The position numbers and the translations under genes are program-made. The notes under the pieces are model-generated. The model was not told the origin of the DNA. It ran no database searches and saw only the letters and a list, made by a program, of their open reading frames with translations. From the NCBI RefSeq assembly GCF_036906915.1, contig NZ_JBAKHX010000087.1:1-31786 (forward strand): DNA of 31,786 nucleotides, in the 5' to 3' direction. This DNA is from Phytohabitans sp036906915 (lineage in GTDB: Bacteria > Actinomycetota > Actinomycetes > Mycobacteriales > Micromonosporaceae). Below are positions 7,869 through 15,778 of the stretch, piece by piece (the stretch's first letter is position 1; every line of letters begins with the position of its first letter).

Positions 7869-9443
7869 TCATGGGAGGGTGACGTGTGCGATCCCGGGTC
7901 GGCCGCTCTCGACGTGGACGCTGGCCCGGGTCGCGACTGGGGCGCCGGGCGCGTTGACGAACGGTACGACGCGGTAGTCGGTGCGCATCTGGTCGCGGCC
8001 GAGGTGGCATACCTGGTATCCGCGTTGGGCGTTGTGGAATTTCATGTGCGGGTTCTCGGCCAGCCAGGTCACGCCGAGAGCGTCCATGTCGATCCCGTTG
8101 CCGCCGGAGCTGATCGAGGTGCCGAGGAACTCGGTACCGACGGTGCGCGAGTTCGGGTCGGCGAAGTCCAGCTTCAGGTCGGCGGCCACGCTGCGGTGCG
8201 CATCACCGGTGATCATGAGGAAGTTGTCCACGCCCCGGGCCACCACACCGTCGAAAAGCCGTTGGCGGGCGGCGGCGTACCCGTCCCAGGGATCCATGCC
8301 GAACCGTTGTCCCGGACCGTCGGTGTGGTCGGCTTCCATGGCGAAGACCTGATTACCCAACATGTTCCACCGCGCGGTGGACGCGCCGAGCCCGGCCAGC
8401 AGCCACGCCTCCTGCTCGGCGCCGAGCATCTGCCGGTTCGGGTCCCAGCGCAGCGCCGGATCGGTCAGCAGCCGGTCCCGGAACCGCCGGGTGTCCAGCA
8501 CATCCAGTTGCAGCAGGTCACCGAACCGCAGCCGCCGGTACACCTGCATCTCCGGGCCGTGTGGCATCGACGACCTGCGCAGCGGCAGATTCTCGTAATA
8601 GGCCTGGTAGGCGGCGGCCCGCCGCAGCCGGAACACGGCAGGGTCCTGGTCCGGCTCGGTGTCCGGCTGGGAATGGTCACCGGCCCAGTTGTTCTCCACG
8701 TCGTGGTCGTCCGGGGCAACCACCCACGGCGCGGCCGCGTGCGCCGCCCGCAACGCCGGATCGAGTTTGTACTGCGTGTACCGGATCCGGTAATCGGCCA
8801 GCGAAAACGTTTCGGTGACCGGCAGATGCGCCCGCCCGATCGTGCCGACCCCGGTGCCCTCATAGATGTAGTCACCCAGATGCACGACCAGATCCACGTC
8901 CTCAGCCGCCAAGTGCTGATACGCGGTGAAGTAGCCCTCGGGATAGTTCTGGCAACTGGCGAACGCGACGCTCAACGAGCGCAGCCTGACCCCGGGGCGG
9001 GCCGCGGTACGGGTACGACCGGTCGGGCTGACCTGGCCGCCGATCCGGAACCGGTACCAGTACACCCGGTCCGGACGCAGGCCACGCACCTCGGCGTGCA
9101 CCGAGTGCCCCCACCCGGGCGTGGCGCGTTCGACACCGCGACGCACGACCCGGCGAAAGCCCTCGTCCTCCGCCATCTCCCACGACACGTACACCGTCCG
9201 GCCCGGCATGCCCGCAAGCCCGTCGGGGGCCAACGGGTCCGGTGCCAGCCGGGTCCAGAGCACCACACCGTCCGGCGTCGGATCCCCGGACGCGACACCC
9301 AACGTGAACACATAGCCCGGCAAAGTGAGCGAGCCGTTCGACCTCGCCGCGGCCGGCTCAGCGGCCAGAACCGCCGAACCCGCGGCGATCCCACCCAGGG
9401 CGAGGAAATGACGACGGGGCACCATCCAGGGGGACTGCGACAT
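7869..9443 (-). CDS. phoD: PhoD-type alkaline phosphatase/phosphodiesterase
   Basis: A 524-residue exported metallophosphatase of the PhoD family, which frees phosphate from phosphomono- and diesters outside the cell. A Tat signal is visible (VPRRHFLALGG, Arg10-Arg11, then an Ala-rich core ending PAAARS). The N-terminal PhoD beta domain (FTLGVASGDPTPDGVVLWTRL) precedes the metallophosphatase core: VAFASCQNY, DLVVHLGDYIYEG, APDDHDVENNW, MLGNQVF, MITGDAHRS, EFLGTSISSGG. Family members bind Fe3+ and Ca2+. An in-frame ATG at 9509 lacks a ribosome site; the ATG at 9443 has GGAAAGG upstream and places the twin arginines normally. I found no 11-bp repeat array at its promoter, so membership of the neighbouring PHO-box-like regulon is not supported. 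Confidence 0.92.
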   Translation of the reverse strand: MSQSPWMVPRRHFLALGGIAAGSAVLAAEPAAARSNGSLTLPGYVFTLGVASGDPTPDGVVLWTRLAPDPLAPDGLAGMPGRTVYVSWEMAEDEGFRRVVRRGVERATPGWGHSVHAEVRGLRPDRVYWYRFRIGGQVSPTGRTRTAARPGVRLRSLSVAFASCQNYPEGYFTAYQHLAAEDVDLVVHLGDYIYEGTGVGTIGRAHLPVTETFSLADYRIRYTQYKLDPALRAAHAAAPWVVAPDDHDVENNWAGDHSQPDTEPDQDPAVFRLRRAAAYQAYYENLPLRRSSMPHGPEMQVYRRLRFGDLLQLDVLDTRRFRDRLLTDPALRWDPNRQMLGAEQEAWLLAGLGASTARWNMLGNQVFAMEADHTDGPGQRFGMDPWDGYAAARQRLFDGVVARGVDNFLMITGDAHRSVAADLKLDFADPNSRTVGTEFLGTSISSGGNGIDMDALGVTWLAENPHMKFHNAQRGYQVCHLGRDQMRTDYRVVPFVNAPGAPVATRASVHVESGRPGIAHVTLP

Positions 9444-9547
9444 CAGGGTAGACCTTTCCGAGAGGGGTTTCGCAGAGAGATGAGCCGATGTTTGGTGTTC
9501 TGCTGACATGGTGACGCGGTGGCCACAGTGGACAATGCGAGGTGCCG

Positions 9548-10294
9548 TTAGGCGTCGACGACGCGGAGGGAAGCGCCGCCATCGGCGAGGATGACTGAGC
9601 CGGTGAGGTATGCGGCGGCGTCGGAGCTGAGCCAGGCGGCGATCCGAGCGACCTCGTCGGCGGTCTGGAGCCGTCCGAGTGGCACCGCGGTGCTGGCGCG
9701 GGCGGCGTACTCGGGTTCGGTTTCGAGCTGGCGGCGGGCCATGCCGGCGGCGACGATGCCGGGTGAGAGCGCGTTGACCCGGATCCGGTGCCGGGCCAGT
9801 TCAGCGGCCATCGCCCGGGTGAGCATGAGCAGGCCGGCTTTGGAGACCGAGTAGGCGGCGATCTCGGGCCACGGCTGGACACCGACCCATGACGTGATCA
9901 TGGTGATGCTGCCGGGGCGTGCGGCGTGGACCATGCGACGGGCGGCGGCCTGGCCGACGTGGAACGCTCCGGTGAGGTTGACGTCGAGGTGGCGTTGCCA
10001 CTGGTGGGCGGTGATGTCGAGGAAGGGCGCGGAGTGGACGATCCCGGCCGCCGCGATGACGACGTCTGGTGCCGGGAGCCGTTGGAAGACGGCGTCGACC
10101 GCCGCGCGGTCGGTCACGTCGACGGCTTCGAAGACGCACGGTTCCAGGCCATCGTCGGGTGAGCCGAGGTGACCGTGGTCGGTGTCGGGCAGATCCAGCA
10201 CGTGGACGCGGTGTCCGGCCAGCCGCAGGTGCGCCGCGATGGCTCGTCCGATGTCGCCGGCGCCGCCGGTGACCACAGCGATCGGCGCGGTCAT
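9548..10294 (-). CDS. SDR-family NAD(P)-dependent dehydrogenase
   Basis: A 248-residue classical short-chain dehydrogenase/reductase. The dinucleotide site is TGGAGDIG (residues 9-16). Asp34 at the end of beta2 suggests NAD preference. The catalytic tetrad is Asn106, Ser135, Tyr148 and Lys152, all present. The C-terminus (YLTGSVILADGGASL) is typical of sugar and polyol dehydrogenases. The start overlaps the upstream glycosidase-like gene by ATGA. As last gene of the transporter operon it probably oxidises the imported or released sugar; with the divergent MR/MLE enzyme, an aldose-to-aldonate-to-keto-deoxy-acid route is plausible but not proven. Confidence 0.9.
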   Translation of the reverse strand: MTAPIAVVTGGAGDIGRAIAAHLRLAGHRVHVLDLPDTDHGHLGSPDDGLEPCVFEAVDVTDRAAVDAVFQRLPAPDVVIAAAGIVHSAPFLDITAHQWQRHLDVNLTGAFHVGQAAARRMVHAARPGSITMITSWVGVQPWPEIAAYSVSKAGLLMLTRAMAAELARHRIRVNALSPGIVAAGMARRQLETEPEYAARASTAVPLGRLQTADEVARIAAWLSSDAAAYLTGSVILADGGASLRVVDA

Positions 10295-12519
10295 GACTGC
10301 CGCTTCGCGGTGACGCGGATCCGGCCGGACGTCGGCAGCGCGATACCGCCGGTGTCGTCGCGAGCAGCCGGCGCCCCGTCGACTCGTATGGCTGCGAACG
10401 GTGCCGGCAGGTGCAGCGTCACCGCGGTCGGTGCTCGACCGGCGGCGGGGATGTCGAGGTCGAGGTGCAGCGACCCGTCGTCGTCGACGACGCCGTCGAG
10501 GTCGACCGGACCGAACCTGGTCGGTGTCCGCGAGGCCTGTAGCCGGTCGCCGGGTCGCGTCCATTCGGCGGGCACCCCGGGCAGTACGCGGACGGTCTCC
10601 CCGACCTCCATGAGCAGCAGGTGCCGGACCAGGCGGATGAACTCGGCGGAGGCCCAGTTGTGCGGCATGTCGCCGCAGATCTGCCCGTGGCCGGTGCCGG
10701 TCTCGGAGTGTTCTTCACGCCAGACGTACGCGGCGGTGGCGTGGTTGGCCATCGCGTACAGGTAGTCGACAGCCTTGTCACCACGGCCGGCGTACAGCCA
10801 GGCGTGGGCGGCGAAGGAGGCGGAGTAGCTCCAGACCGCGCGGAAGGGCAACCACCCGGTGGTGAGCGGGATGCCCTCGGCGTCGTCGCGGGCGTCGAGC
10901 AGACCGAGCAGATCCCGCACGATCGAGGCGTCCGGTGGCAGGATCTCGCCGGGCCAGATCGCCTGGCACAGCGCCCACGTCGCCGACTCGGGCTGGATCC
11001 GGTGCGCCCGCGTGACGGCCGCGTCGGGGATGTCGGGCAGGAAATGGTGGGTGCCTGCTGGTGGCGGAAACATCGGCAGGTAGGGCGTCCCTTCACCGGT
11101 GGTCGTGCGCAGCTGTCGGGCGCGCTCGACGAACCGATCGCGCATCCGGTCGTACAGGGCGCGGATCTCGGCGGCGCCGTCGAGTGCGAGACGGTCACCG
11201 GCGGTGGCTGCCGAGCGCAGCCCCGCGAGCGTCCACACGGTAGTGGTGAGTTCGGCGCGCTGGCCGGCGACTCCGCCGTCGGCGAACGCGATCGGCATCA
11301 GCCCGGCCAGCGGGTGCCCATCCGGGAGATCCTCGGCACTACGATGCAGTTCGGCGAGGTGCTGGCAGGCGCGCCGGACGATCGGCCAGAGCCGACGTAG
11401 CGCGTGGTCGTCGCCGCGCAGTTCGTGCTGGCGTACGAGGGTCATCACCGCGATGGCGGTCTCTTTGACGTGTGGTGCGACTTGCAGCGCGGTGATGGAG
11501 CCGTCGGCTTTGACCCGCTTGAGCAGTACGTCGATGCCTGCGTCGGCGAAGTGGTCCCAGCCGAGATACCGGGCCGCCTCCAGGATGAAATGCCCGTCGG
11601 CGACCCACATGCCGCGGTAGACGGCCGGCCCGACCTGCAGCACGGGCAGCCCGTCGACCTCTTCGGCGGCCTGCAGCAGGTTACGCGCGCAGCCGGTGAG
11701 GACGTCCATGACCGCCGGGTCTGGCACGTGTACGGGGTGCCAGAACAACTCCTGCTGATCCCAGTCCTGCCGGGACCGGTCCAGCGCGGCGCGAGCCGTG
11801 GCCTCGTCGACCTCCCCGTCGGCGCCGTCCTCGCACGGCACGACGACGACGCCGCTGAGTCGTTCACCGCCGCGCAGGACAGCGGCCGGAGTCGCCAGGC
11901 CCGATGCGGGGACGAACCCGGTGGTGTGGGCGCGCAACAGCGGATGTGGGCGAGAGGTCAGCACCGTCGGAAGCGTGTCCGGGTCGTCGTCGACGGTGGT
12001 GTCATCCGGCCAGAACGGCAGGGCTGGCTCCGCGCCGGGCGCAAACGCCACGACGCGGTGTGCCGGCGCGATTCCCGGCGGCGCGACGACGGCGACTCGG
12101 TCGTGGATGTCGATGTGCAGGCCGGTGAGCAGGTCGCCGGTCGCCGGGTGCGCGTCGATCTGCCAGAGCACGATGTCACGGCGGCGTCCGGCACTGTCGA
12201 GGTCGGCGAAGGCGGTGAGCTCCAGCGTCTGACGGGGGTATTCGACGACGGTGTGAACGATGGCCCGGCGGGGACTCTCCACCCGTTGTACGACGTGGAC
12301 CGGGTCGTCGTCGGTCTGGGCCCGCAGGGCGATGACCCGGTCGAAGGTCCAGGCCTCGAACTGCGCTTGGTGGAAGCCGTAGAGCAGCGCGCCGTCCTCC
12401 CGCACCAGGCTCTTGTGGTGGTCCAGCGGACGGCCGATGAGGGTCCACGAGCGTTTCGGCGCGTACCGGAAGTCGATGACACGCGCGGGCGCGGCGGGCT
12501 TGGTGGTTGTTGGTCGCAT
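10291..12519 (-). CDS. Alpha/alpha-barrel glycosidase-like protein, family unassigned
   Basis: A 742-residue protein without signal peptide, so probably cytoplasmic and acting on imported oligosaccharide. The N-terminal 250 or so residues look beta-rich. The middle (about 290-620) has the repeated helical pattern of six-hairpin glycosidases, with acidic-aromatic motifs such as GMWVADGHFILEAARYLGW and the late segment CGDMPHNWASAEFIRLV. The C-terminus is a small beta domain (VTLHLPAPFAAIRVDG). I cannot assign a GH family from sequence alone; alpha-rhamnosidase-like and related clans are candidates. The ATG at 12519 comes one base after the stop of the upstream permease, and the stop overlaps the SDR start by ATGA. 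Confidence 0.75.
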   Translation of the reverse strand: MRPTTTKPAAPARVIDFRYAPKRSWTLIGRPLDHHKSLVREDGALLYGFHQAQFEAWTFDRVIALRAQTDDDPVHVVQRVESPRRAIVHTVVEYPRQTLELTAFADLDSAGRRRDIVLWQIDAHPATGDLLTGLHIDIHDRVAVVAPPGIAPAHRVVAFAPGAEPALPFWPDDTTVDDDPDTLPTVLTSRPHPLLRAHTTGFVPASGLATPAAVLRGGERLSGVVVVPCEDGADGEVDEATARAALDRSRQDWDQQELFWHPVHVPDPAVMDVLTGCARNLLQAAEEVDGLPVLQVGPAVYRGMWVADGHFILEAARYLGWDHFADAGIDVLLKRVKADGSITALQVAPHVKETAIAVMTLVRQHELRGDDHALRRLWPIVRRACQHLAELHRSAEDLPDGHPLAGLMPIAFADGGVAGQRAELTTTVWTLAGLRSAATAGDRLALDGAAEIRALYDRMRDRFVERARQLRTTTGEGTPYLPMFPPPAGTHHFLPDIPDAAVTRAHRIQPESATWALCQAIWPGEILPPDASIVRDLLGLLDARDDAEGIPLTTGWLPFRAVWSYSASFAAHAWLYAGRGDKAVDYLYAMANHATAAYVWREEHSETGTGHGQICGDMPHNWASAEFIRLVRHLLLMEVGETVRVLPGVPAEWTRPGDRLQASRTPTRFGPVDLDGVVDDDGSLHLDLDIPAAGRAPTAVTLHLPAPFAAIRVDGAPAARDDTGGIALPTSGRIRVTAKRQS

Positions 12520-12520
12520 A

Positions 12521-13342
12521 TCAGCCTTTGACCGATCCTTCGAGCATGCCGCGAATGAAACCACGTTGGAGGAACAGGTAGACCACAATCACCGGCAAAG
12601 TGATGATCAGCGCCCCGGCGGAGAGGCCGGCGACGTCCACCGTCCGTTCGCCGACGAACAGGCCCAGACCTGCGGGCGCGGTCCGGCGGTCCGGATCCTG
12701 GATCAGCACCAGGGCGAGCAGGAACTCGTTCCAGCTCCACAGGAAGAAGAGCGTCGCGAGGGTGGTGACGGCCGGCCGGGCGGTGGGCAACAGGATCCGC
12801 CACAGGGCGGTCCACGTCGACGCGCCGTCCAGCTGCGCCGCCTCCAGCAGGGATTTCGGTGATGACAGGAAGAACGCGCGCATCCAGAACGTGCCGAACG
12901 CGACCGACAAACCGATCTGGGGCAGGATGAGCGCCCAATAGGTGTCGGTGAGGTGCAGCGCCCGCAGGTCGTAGTAGAGCGGCACGACGGTCGCCTCGAA
13001 CGGCATGACGAGGCCGATCAGCAGCAGGTAGAACAATCCGGTCGAGCCCCGGAACCGCATGGTGCCGAAGGCGTACCCGGCCAGGATCGACAGCGCGGTC
13101 GCGGTCGGTACCACCACGACCGCGACGATCGCGCTGGAGGCCATCAGCGAACCGAAGCCGCCGACGGTCCACGCGCGCCGGAAGTTGTCGAAATGGAGCT
13201 CGTCCGGCAGCGCCAGGCCGGTGACGGTGCTGCCGGGCGCTTGCAGTGCGACGGTCAGGATGCTGACGAACGGCAACAGGACAGCCACGCAGAACATCAC
13301 CAGGATCACGTAGATGACGAGCCGTTCCGCACGGACGCTCAT
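12521..13342 (-). CDS. ABC sugar permease (MalG/CUT1 type)
   Basis: A 273-residue inner-membrane permease with about six transmembrane helices. The EAA loop that contacts the ATPase is clear (LEAAQLDGASTWTALWRILLP). The protein matches the MalG-like half of CUT1 oligosaccharide importers, including the family feature FLWSWNEFLLALVL. Its ATG overlaps the stop of the upstream permease by ATGA, and it ends two bases before the glycosidase-like gene. No ATPase gene is present, so a shared MsiK-type ATPase elsewhere is expected, as is usual for actinomycete CUT1 systems. Confidence 0.93.
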   Translation of the reverse strand: MSVRAERLVIYVILVMFCVAVLLPFVSILTVALQAPGSTVTGLALPDELHFDNFRRAWTVGGFGSLMASSAIVAVVVVPTATALSILAGYAFGTMRFRGSTGLFYLLLIGLVMPFEATVVPLYYDLRALHLTDTYWALILPQIGLSVAFGTFWMRAFFLSSPKSLLEAAQLDGASTWTALWRILLPTARPAVTTLATLFFLWSWNEFLLALVLIQDPDRRTAPAGLGLFVGERTVDVAGLSAGALIITLPVIVVYLFLQRGFIRGMLEGSVKG

Positions 13343-14214
13343 CGTTCCTCCCGGGCCAGCCTGGTGATGGTGAACACCACGGTGAAGATGAGCAGGGTGA
13401 GCACGACCGCGACCGCGCAGGCCAGACCGACGTCGCCCTCGCGGAAGCCCAAGCGGTAGATCTCCACGGCGGGCACGGTGGTGGCGTTGCCCGGCCCGCC
13501 GTTGGTGGTCACGTAGACCAGGTCGAAGTTCCGCAGCGCCGCGATGGTGGTGATGGTCAGCGCCACCGCGATCTCCTGGCGCAGCCCTGGCAGTGTCACG
13601 TGGAGGAACTCCCGGATCGGTCCGGCGCCGTCGATGCGCGCCACCTCGTACAGGCTCGTGTCGATTTTCTGAACACCCGCAAGAAACAACACCATGCACA
13701 GGCCGTACATCACCCAGGTGCCCACCAGCCCGACCGCGGGCAACGCCCAGGTGAAGTCGCCGAGCCAGGCCCTGCTTACCGAACCCAGCCCGACGGCGTG
13801 CAGGAGCTGGTTCACCACTCCGTCGTCGGTGTACATCCACCGCCACGCGACGCCGACCACCACCATCGCGATGACCTGCGGCAGGAACAGCACGGTGCGG
13901 AACACCGCCAACCCGCGCAGCCGGTGGCGGCTCAGCGCCGCGGCAAGGACGAGACCGAGCATCACCGGCACGATGGAGGTGAAGACGAGAAAGACTCCGG
14001 CGTGCGCGAACGACGACAGAACCGTGCCGTCGCCGAGCAACCGGCGGTAGTTGTCCAAACCCACCCACGTGCCGACGGAGATGCCGTCCCATTCGAAGAA
14101 CGACAGTTCTACGGTGTGCGCCAGGGGCACCAGCACGAACGCCAGATAGACCAGGAAGCCGGGCAGGAGGTACAGGTAGGCGATCCGCTGCCGCCGTCGC
14201 ATGGGTGGACTCAT
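13339..14214 (-). CDS. ABC sugar permease (MalF/CUT1 type)
   Basis: A 291-residue permease with about six transmembrane helices. Features are the N-terminal YLYLLPGFLVYLAFVLVPL, the segment LSFFEWDGISVGTWVGLDNY typical of MalF-like CUT1 subunits, and the EAA loop YEVARIDGAGPIREFLHVTLP. It pairs with the next gene to form the membrane channel. The ATG at 14214 overlaps the stop of the binding protein by ATGA; an alternative ATG lies four codons on at 14202. It overlaps the second permease by ATGA as well, so the operon appears translationally coupled. Confidence 0.93.
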   Translation of the reverse strand: MSPPMRRRQRIAYLYLLPGFLVYLAFVLVPLAHTVELSFFEWDGISVGTWVGLDNYRRLLGDGTVLSSFAHAGVFLVFTSIVPVMLGLVLAAALSRHRLRGLAVFRTVLFLPQVIAMVVVGVAWRWMYTDDGVVNQLLHAVGLGSVSRAWLGDFTWALPAVGLVGTWVMYGLCMVLFLAGVQKIDTSLYEVARIDGAGPIREFLHVTLPGLRQEIAVALTITTIAALRNFDLVYVTTNGGPGNATTVPAVEIYRLGFREGDVGLACAVAVVLTLLIFTVVFTITRLAREER

Positions 14215-15590
14215 TTCGCGGTGAAGGTGTTCCAGTCGCCCTGGACCGCTTTGATCAGCCCGTCCGCGCTCTGCTTGCCACCAAGCAGCTTCTGGACCTC
14301 CGAGAACAGCGTGTCCCCCATGGACGGGGTGGCCCAGTCCATATAGAGGGCCATCCCGTCGGCCTGCGTCACCTTCCGCCAACCCTCGAGGCTGCCTTCC
14401 TGCGCGGTGCCAGCCCCAGCCGTGGACGATTCACCGTTGAGCGCGGGTAGGTAGCCGCCCTTGAACAGCGTCGGCGCCGCCTCCTGCGAGATCATGTAGT
14501 TGATGAACGCCGCGGCCACGTCCGGATGCTTCGACTTGGTCGACACGGCGAATGGTGAGGTGAGCGCGCCGGTGGCACGCGCCGGGGTGCCGGCTTTGGC
14601 GGGGGGCAGCAGCATGAAGCCGGCGGCGCCCTTCATCTCCTGATCGATGCGGGCTTGGACCCAGTTGCCGGTCACCATGAACACGCCCTCGCCCTTGATG
14701 AACTTCGAGACGCCGTCGTCGTAGGCCGTACCGTTCGCCGACGGCGCGACGTAGCCGTTGGACACCCACGACTGCAGTGTGGCGGCGGCCTGCTTGACCC
14801 CCGGCCGGTCGAGCGACGCGCCCTCCTTGCCGTAGACCCAGTTGCGCACGGCCTCGAGATCGTCGTACTGCGCGATGAGGTCGCTCAGCAGATGGTTGGC
14901 CGGCCACGCTTCCAGGTTGCCCAACTGGATCGGGAGCTCACCGGCCGTCTTGGCCTTGGCCAGCGTGTCGGTGAACGCGGTCAGGTCGGCGATAGCGTCG
15001 GGCTCCACGCCGAGGGCCTTGAGTTTCGCCCGGTTGTAGTAGACCCCGACGAGGTTGCCGCCCACGCTCGCCCCGTAGAGCTTGCCGCTGCCGAAGCTGC
15101 GCGCGTCGTCTTCGAACCGGAGCTGGTCGAGCAGCCCGGGCCCGAACCGGTCCGACCAGCCGTATGCGGCGGCGTAGTCGTCCAGCGGGCGGATCAGCTT
15201 GCCCTTGACCAGCGGGCCCATCATCACGTGGGCCTGTCCGACCTGGGCGATGTCGGGGGCCTTGTCCGACGACATCACCAGCTTGATGTTCTTGCCGTAG
15301 TCGGCGAAGGCGGTGTACTGCCGTTCGATCGTGACGTTGGGATGCAGCGCCTGAAAGTTCTTGATCAACGTGACGATCGCGTCGCCGGTGCCGCCAGCCT
15401 CGTAGTCGGTCAGGGTCAGCGTGATCTTCTGGCCGGTGGGCACGGTGGTCGAGATCGGACCTGCCGTCGCGGTCGAGTTGTCCGATCCGGGGGTCGGGCT
15501 GCAGGCGGCGGCGACGAGGGCCACCGCGACACTGCACAAAGCGGCACGAGCGGTACGGGCGACAGTGCGTCGCACCAACACTTTTGTCAT
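14211..15590 (-). CDS. ABC transporter solute-binding lipoprotein (CUT1)
   Basis: A 459-residue extracytoplasmic sugar-binding protein. A type II signal is seen, with basic residues, a hydrophobic core and lipobox VAAAC with Cys30 as the lipidated residue, then a Ser/Thr/Pro linker. The fold pattern follows solute-binding protein family 1: LTLTDYEAGG, FQALHPNVTIERQ, VGVYYNRAKLKALG, FIKGEGVFMVTGNW, AAAFINYMISQEAA. The ligand is unknown; di- or oligosaccharides are typical. The ATG at 15590 is preceded by a short AGG. The first gene of a five-gene operon, transcribed from a promoter carrying the FCD-type operator O1. Confidence 0.93.
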   Translation of the reverse strand: MTKVLVRRTVARTARAALCSVAVALVAAACSPTPGSDNSTATAGPISTTVPTGQKITLTLTDYEAGGTGDAIVTLIKNFQALHPNVTIERQYTAFADYGKNIKLVMSSDKAPDIAQVGQAHVMMGPLVKGKLIRPLDDYAAAYGWSDRFGPGLLDQLRFEDDARSFGSGKLYGASVGGNLVGVYYNRAKLKALGVEPDAIADLTAFTDTLAKAKTAGELPIQLGNLEAWPANHLLSDLIAQYDDLEAVRNWVYGKEGASLDRPGVKQAAATLQSWVSNGYVAPSANGTAYDDGVSKFIKGEGVFMVTGNWVQARIDQEMKGAAGFMLLPPAKAGTPARATGALTSPFAVSTKSKHPDVAAAFINYMISQEAAPTLFKGGYLPALNGESSTAGAGTAQEGSLEGWRKVTQADGMALYMDWATPSMGDTLFSEVQKLLGGKQSADGLIKAVQGDWNTFTAK

Positions 15591-15621
15591 CGCGGGGAAA
15601 CCTCGTTGTCGTCGGGTAGAC

Positions 15622-15632
15622 CGGTCAGACCA
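15622..15632 (-). promoter_or_regulatory. Operator O1 and promoter of the transporter operon
   Basis: On the minus strand TGGTCTGACCG (extended TGGTCTGACCGGTC) starts at 15632. It lies at the downstream edge of a sigma-70-like promoter: TTGACG (15660-15655), 17 bases, CATTGT (15637-15632). The GGTNNNACC core fits FadR/FCD-type GntR operators. The position over -10/+1 predicts repression. Two close copies are at 15745 and 17145. Confidence 0.75.
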
Positions 15633-15718
15633 CAATGCATGAGGAGCCTCGGGTCGTCAAGACACGAAAACCAAGGTGAGAACGGCATCCTGCGGCCGCG
15701 CCCCGTCGACAGCGCCGC

Positions 15719-15748
15719 TTGACCGGCTACGTCATCGGCCAATATGGT
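15719..15748 (+). promoter_or_regulatory. Promoter of the MR/MLE gene
   Basis: TTGACC at 15719-15724 and TATGGT at 15743-15748 are separated by 18 bases, a good sigma-70-type promoter. The expected start is near 15755, about 24 bases before the GTG at 15779. Confidence 0.7.
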
Positions 15749-15755
15749 CTTACCG
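15745..15755 (+). promoter_or_regulatory. Operator O2
   Basis: TGGTCTTACCG, extending to TGGTCTTACCGGTCATGC, overlaps the -10 element and start region of the MR/MLE promoter. It differs from O3 at only two of 18 bases and from O1 at one of the first 14. This predicts repression by the GntR/FCD protein encoded downstream. Confidence 0.78.
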
Positions 15756-15778
15756 GTCATGCCTAGCGATGGAGCACT

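Noticed and set aside
7884..9506. A 540-codon open frame on the plus strand
   Set aside because: It is the antisense shadow of phoD, which has a Tat signal and full metallophosphatase motifs. The plus-strand product is His/Arg/Val/Pro-rich with no domain.
9444..9547. PHO-box-like repeats before phoD
   Set aside because: CTCAYC-like words occur (GCGTCACC, GCTCATC) but not in an 11-base register, so I do not count them as an array.
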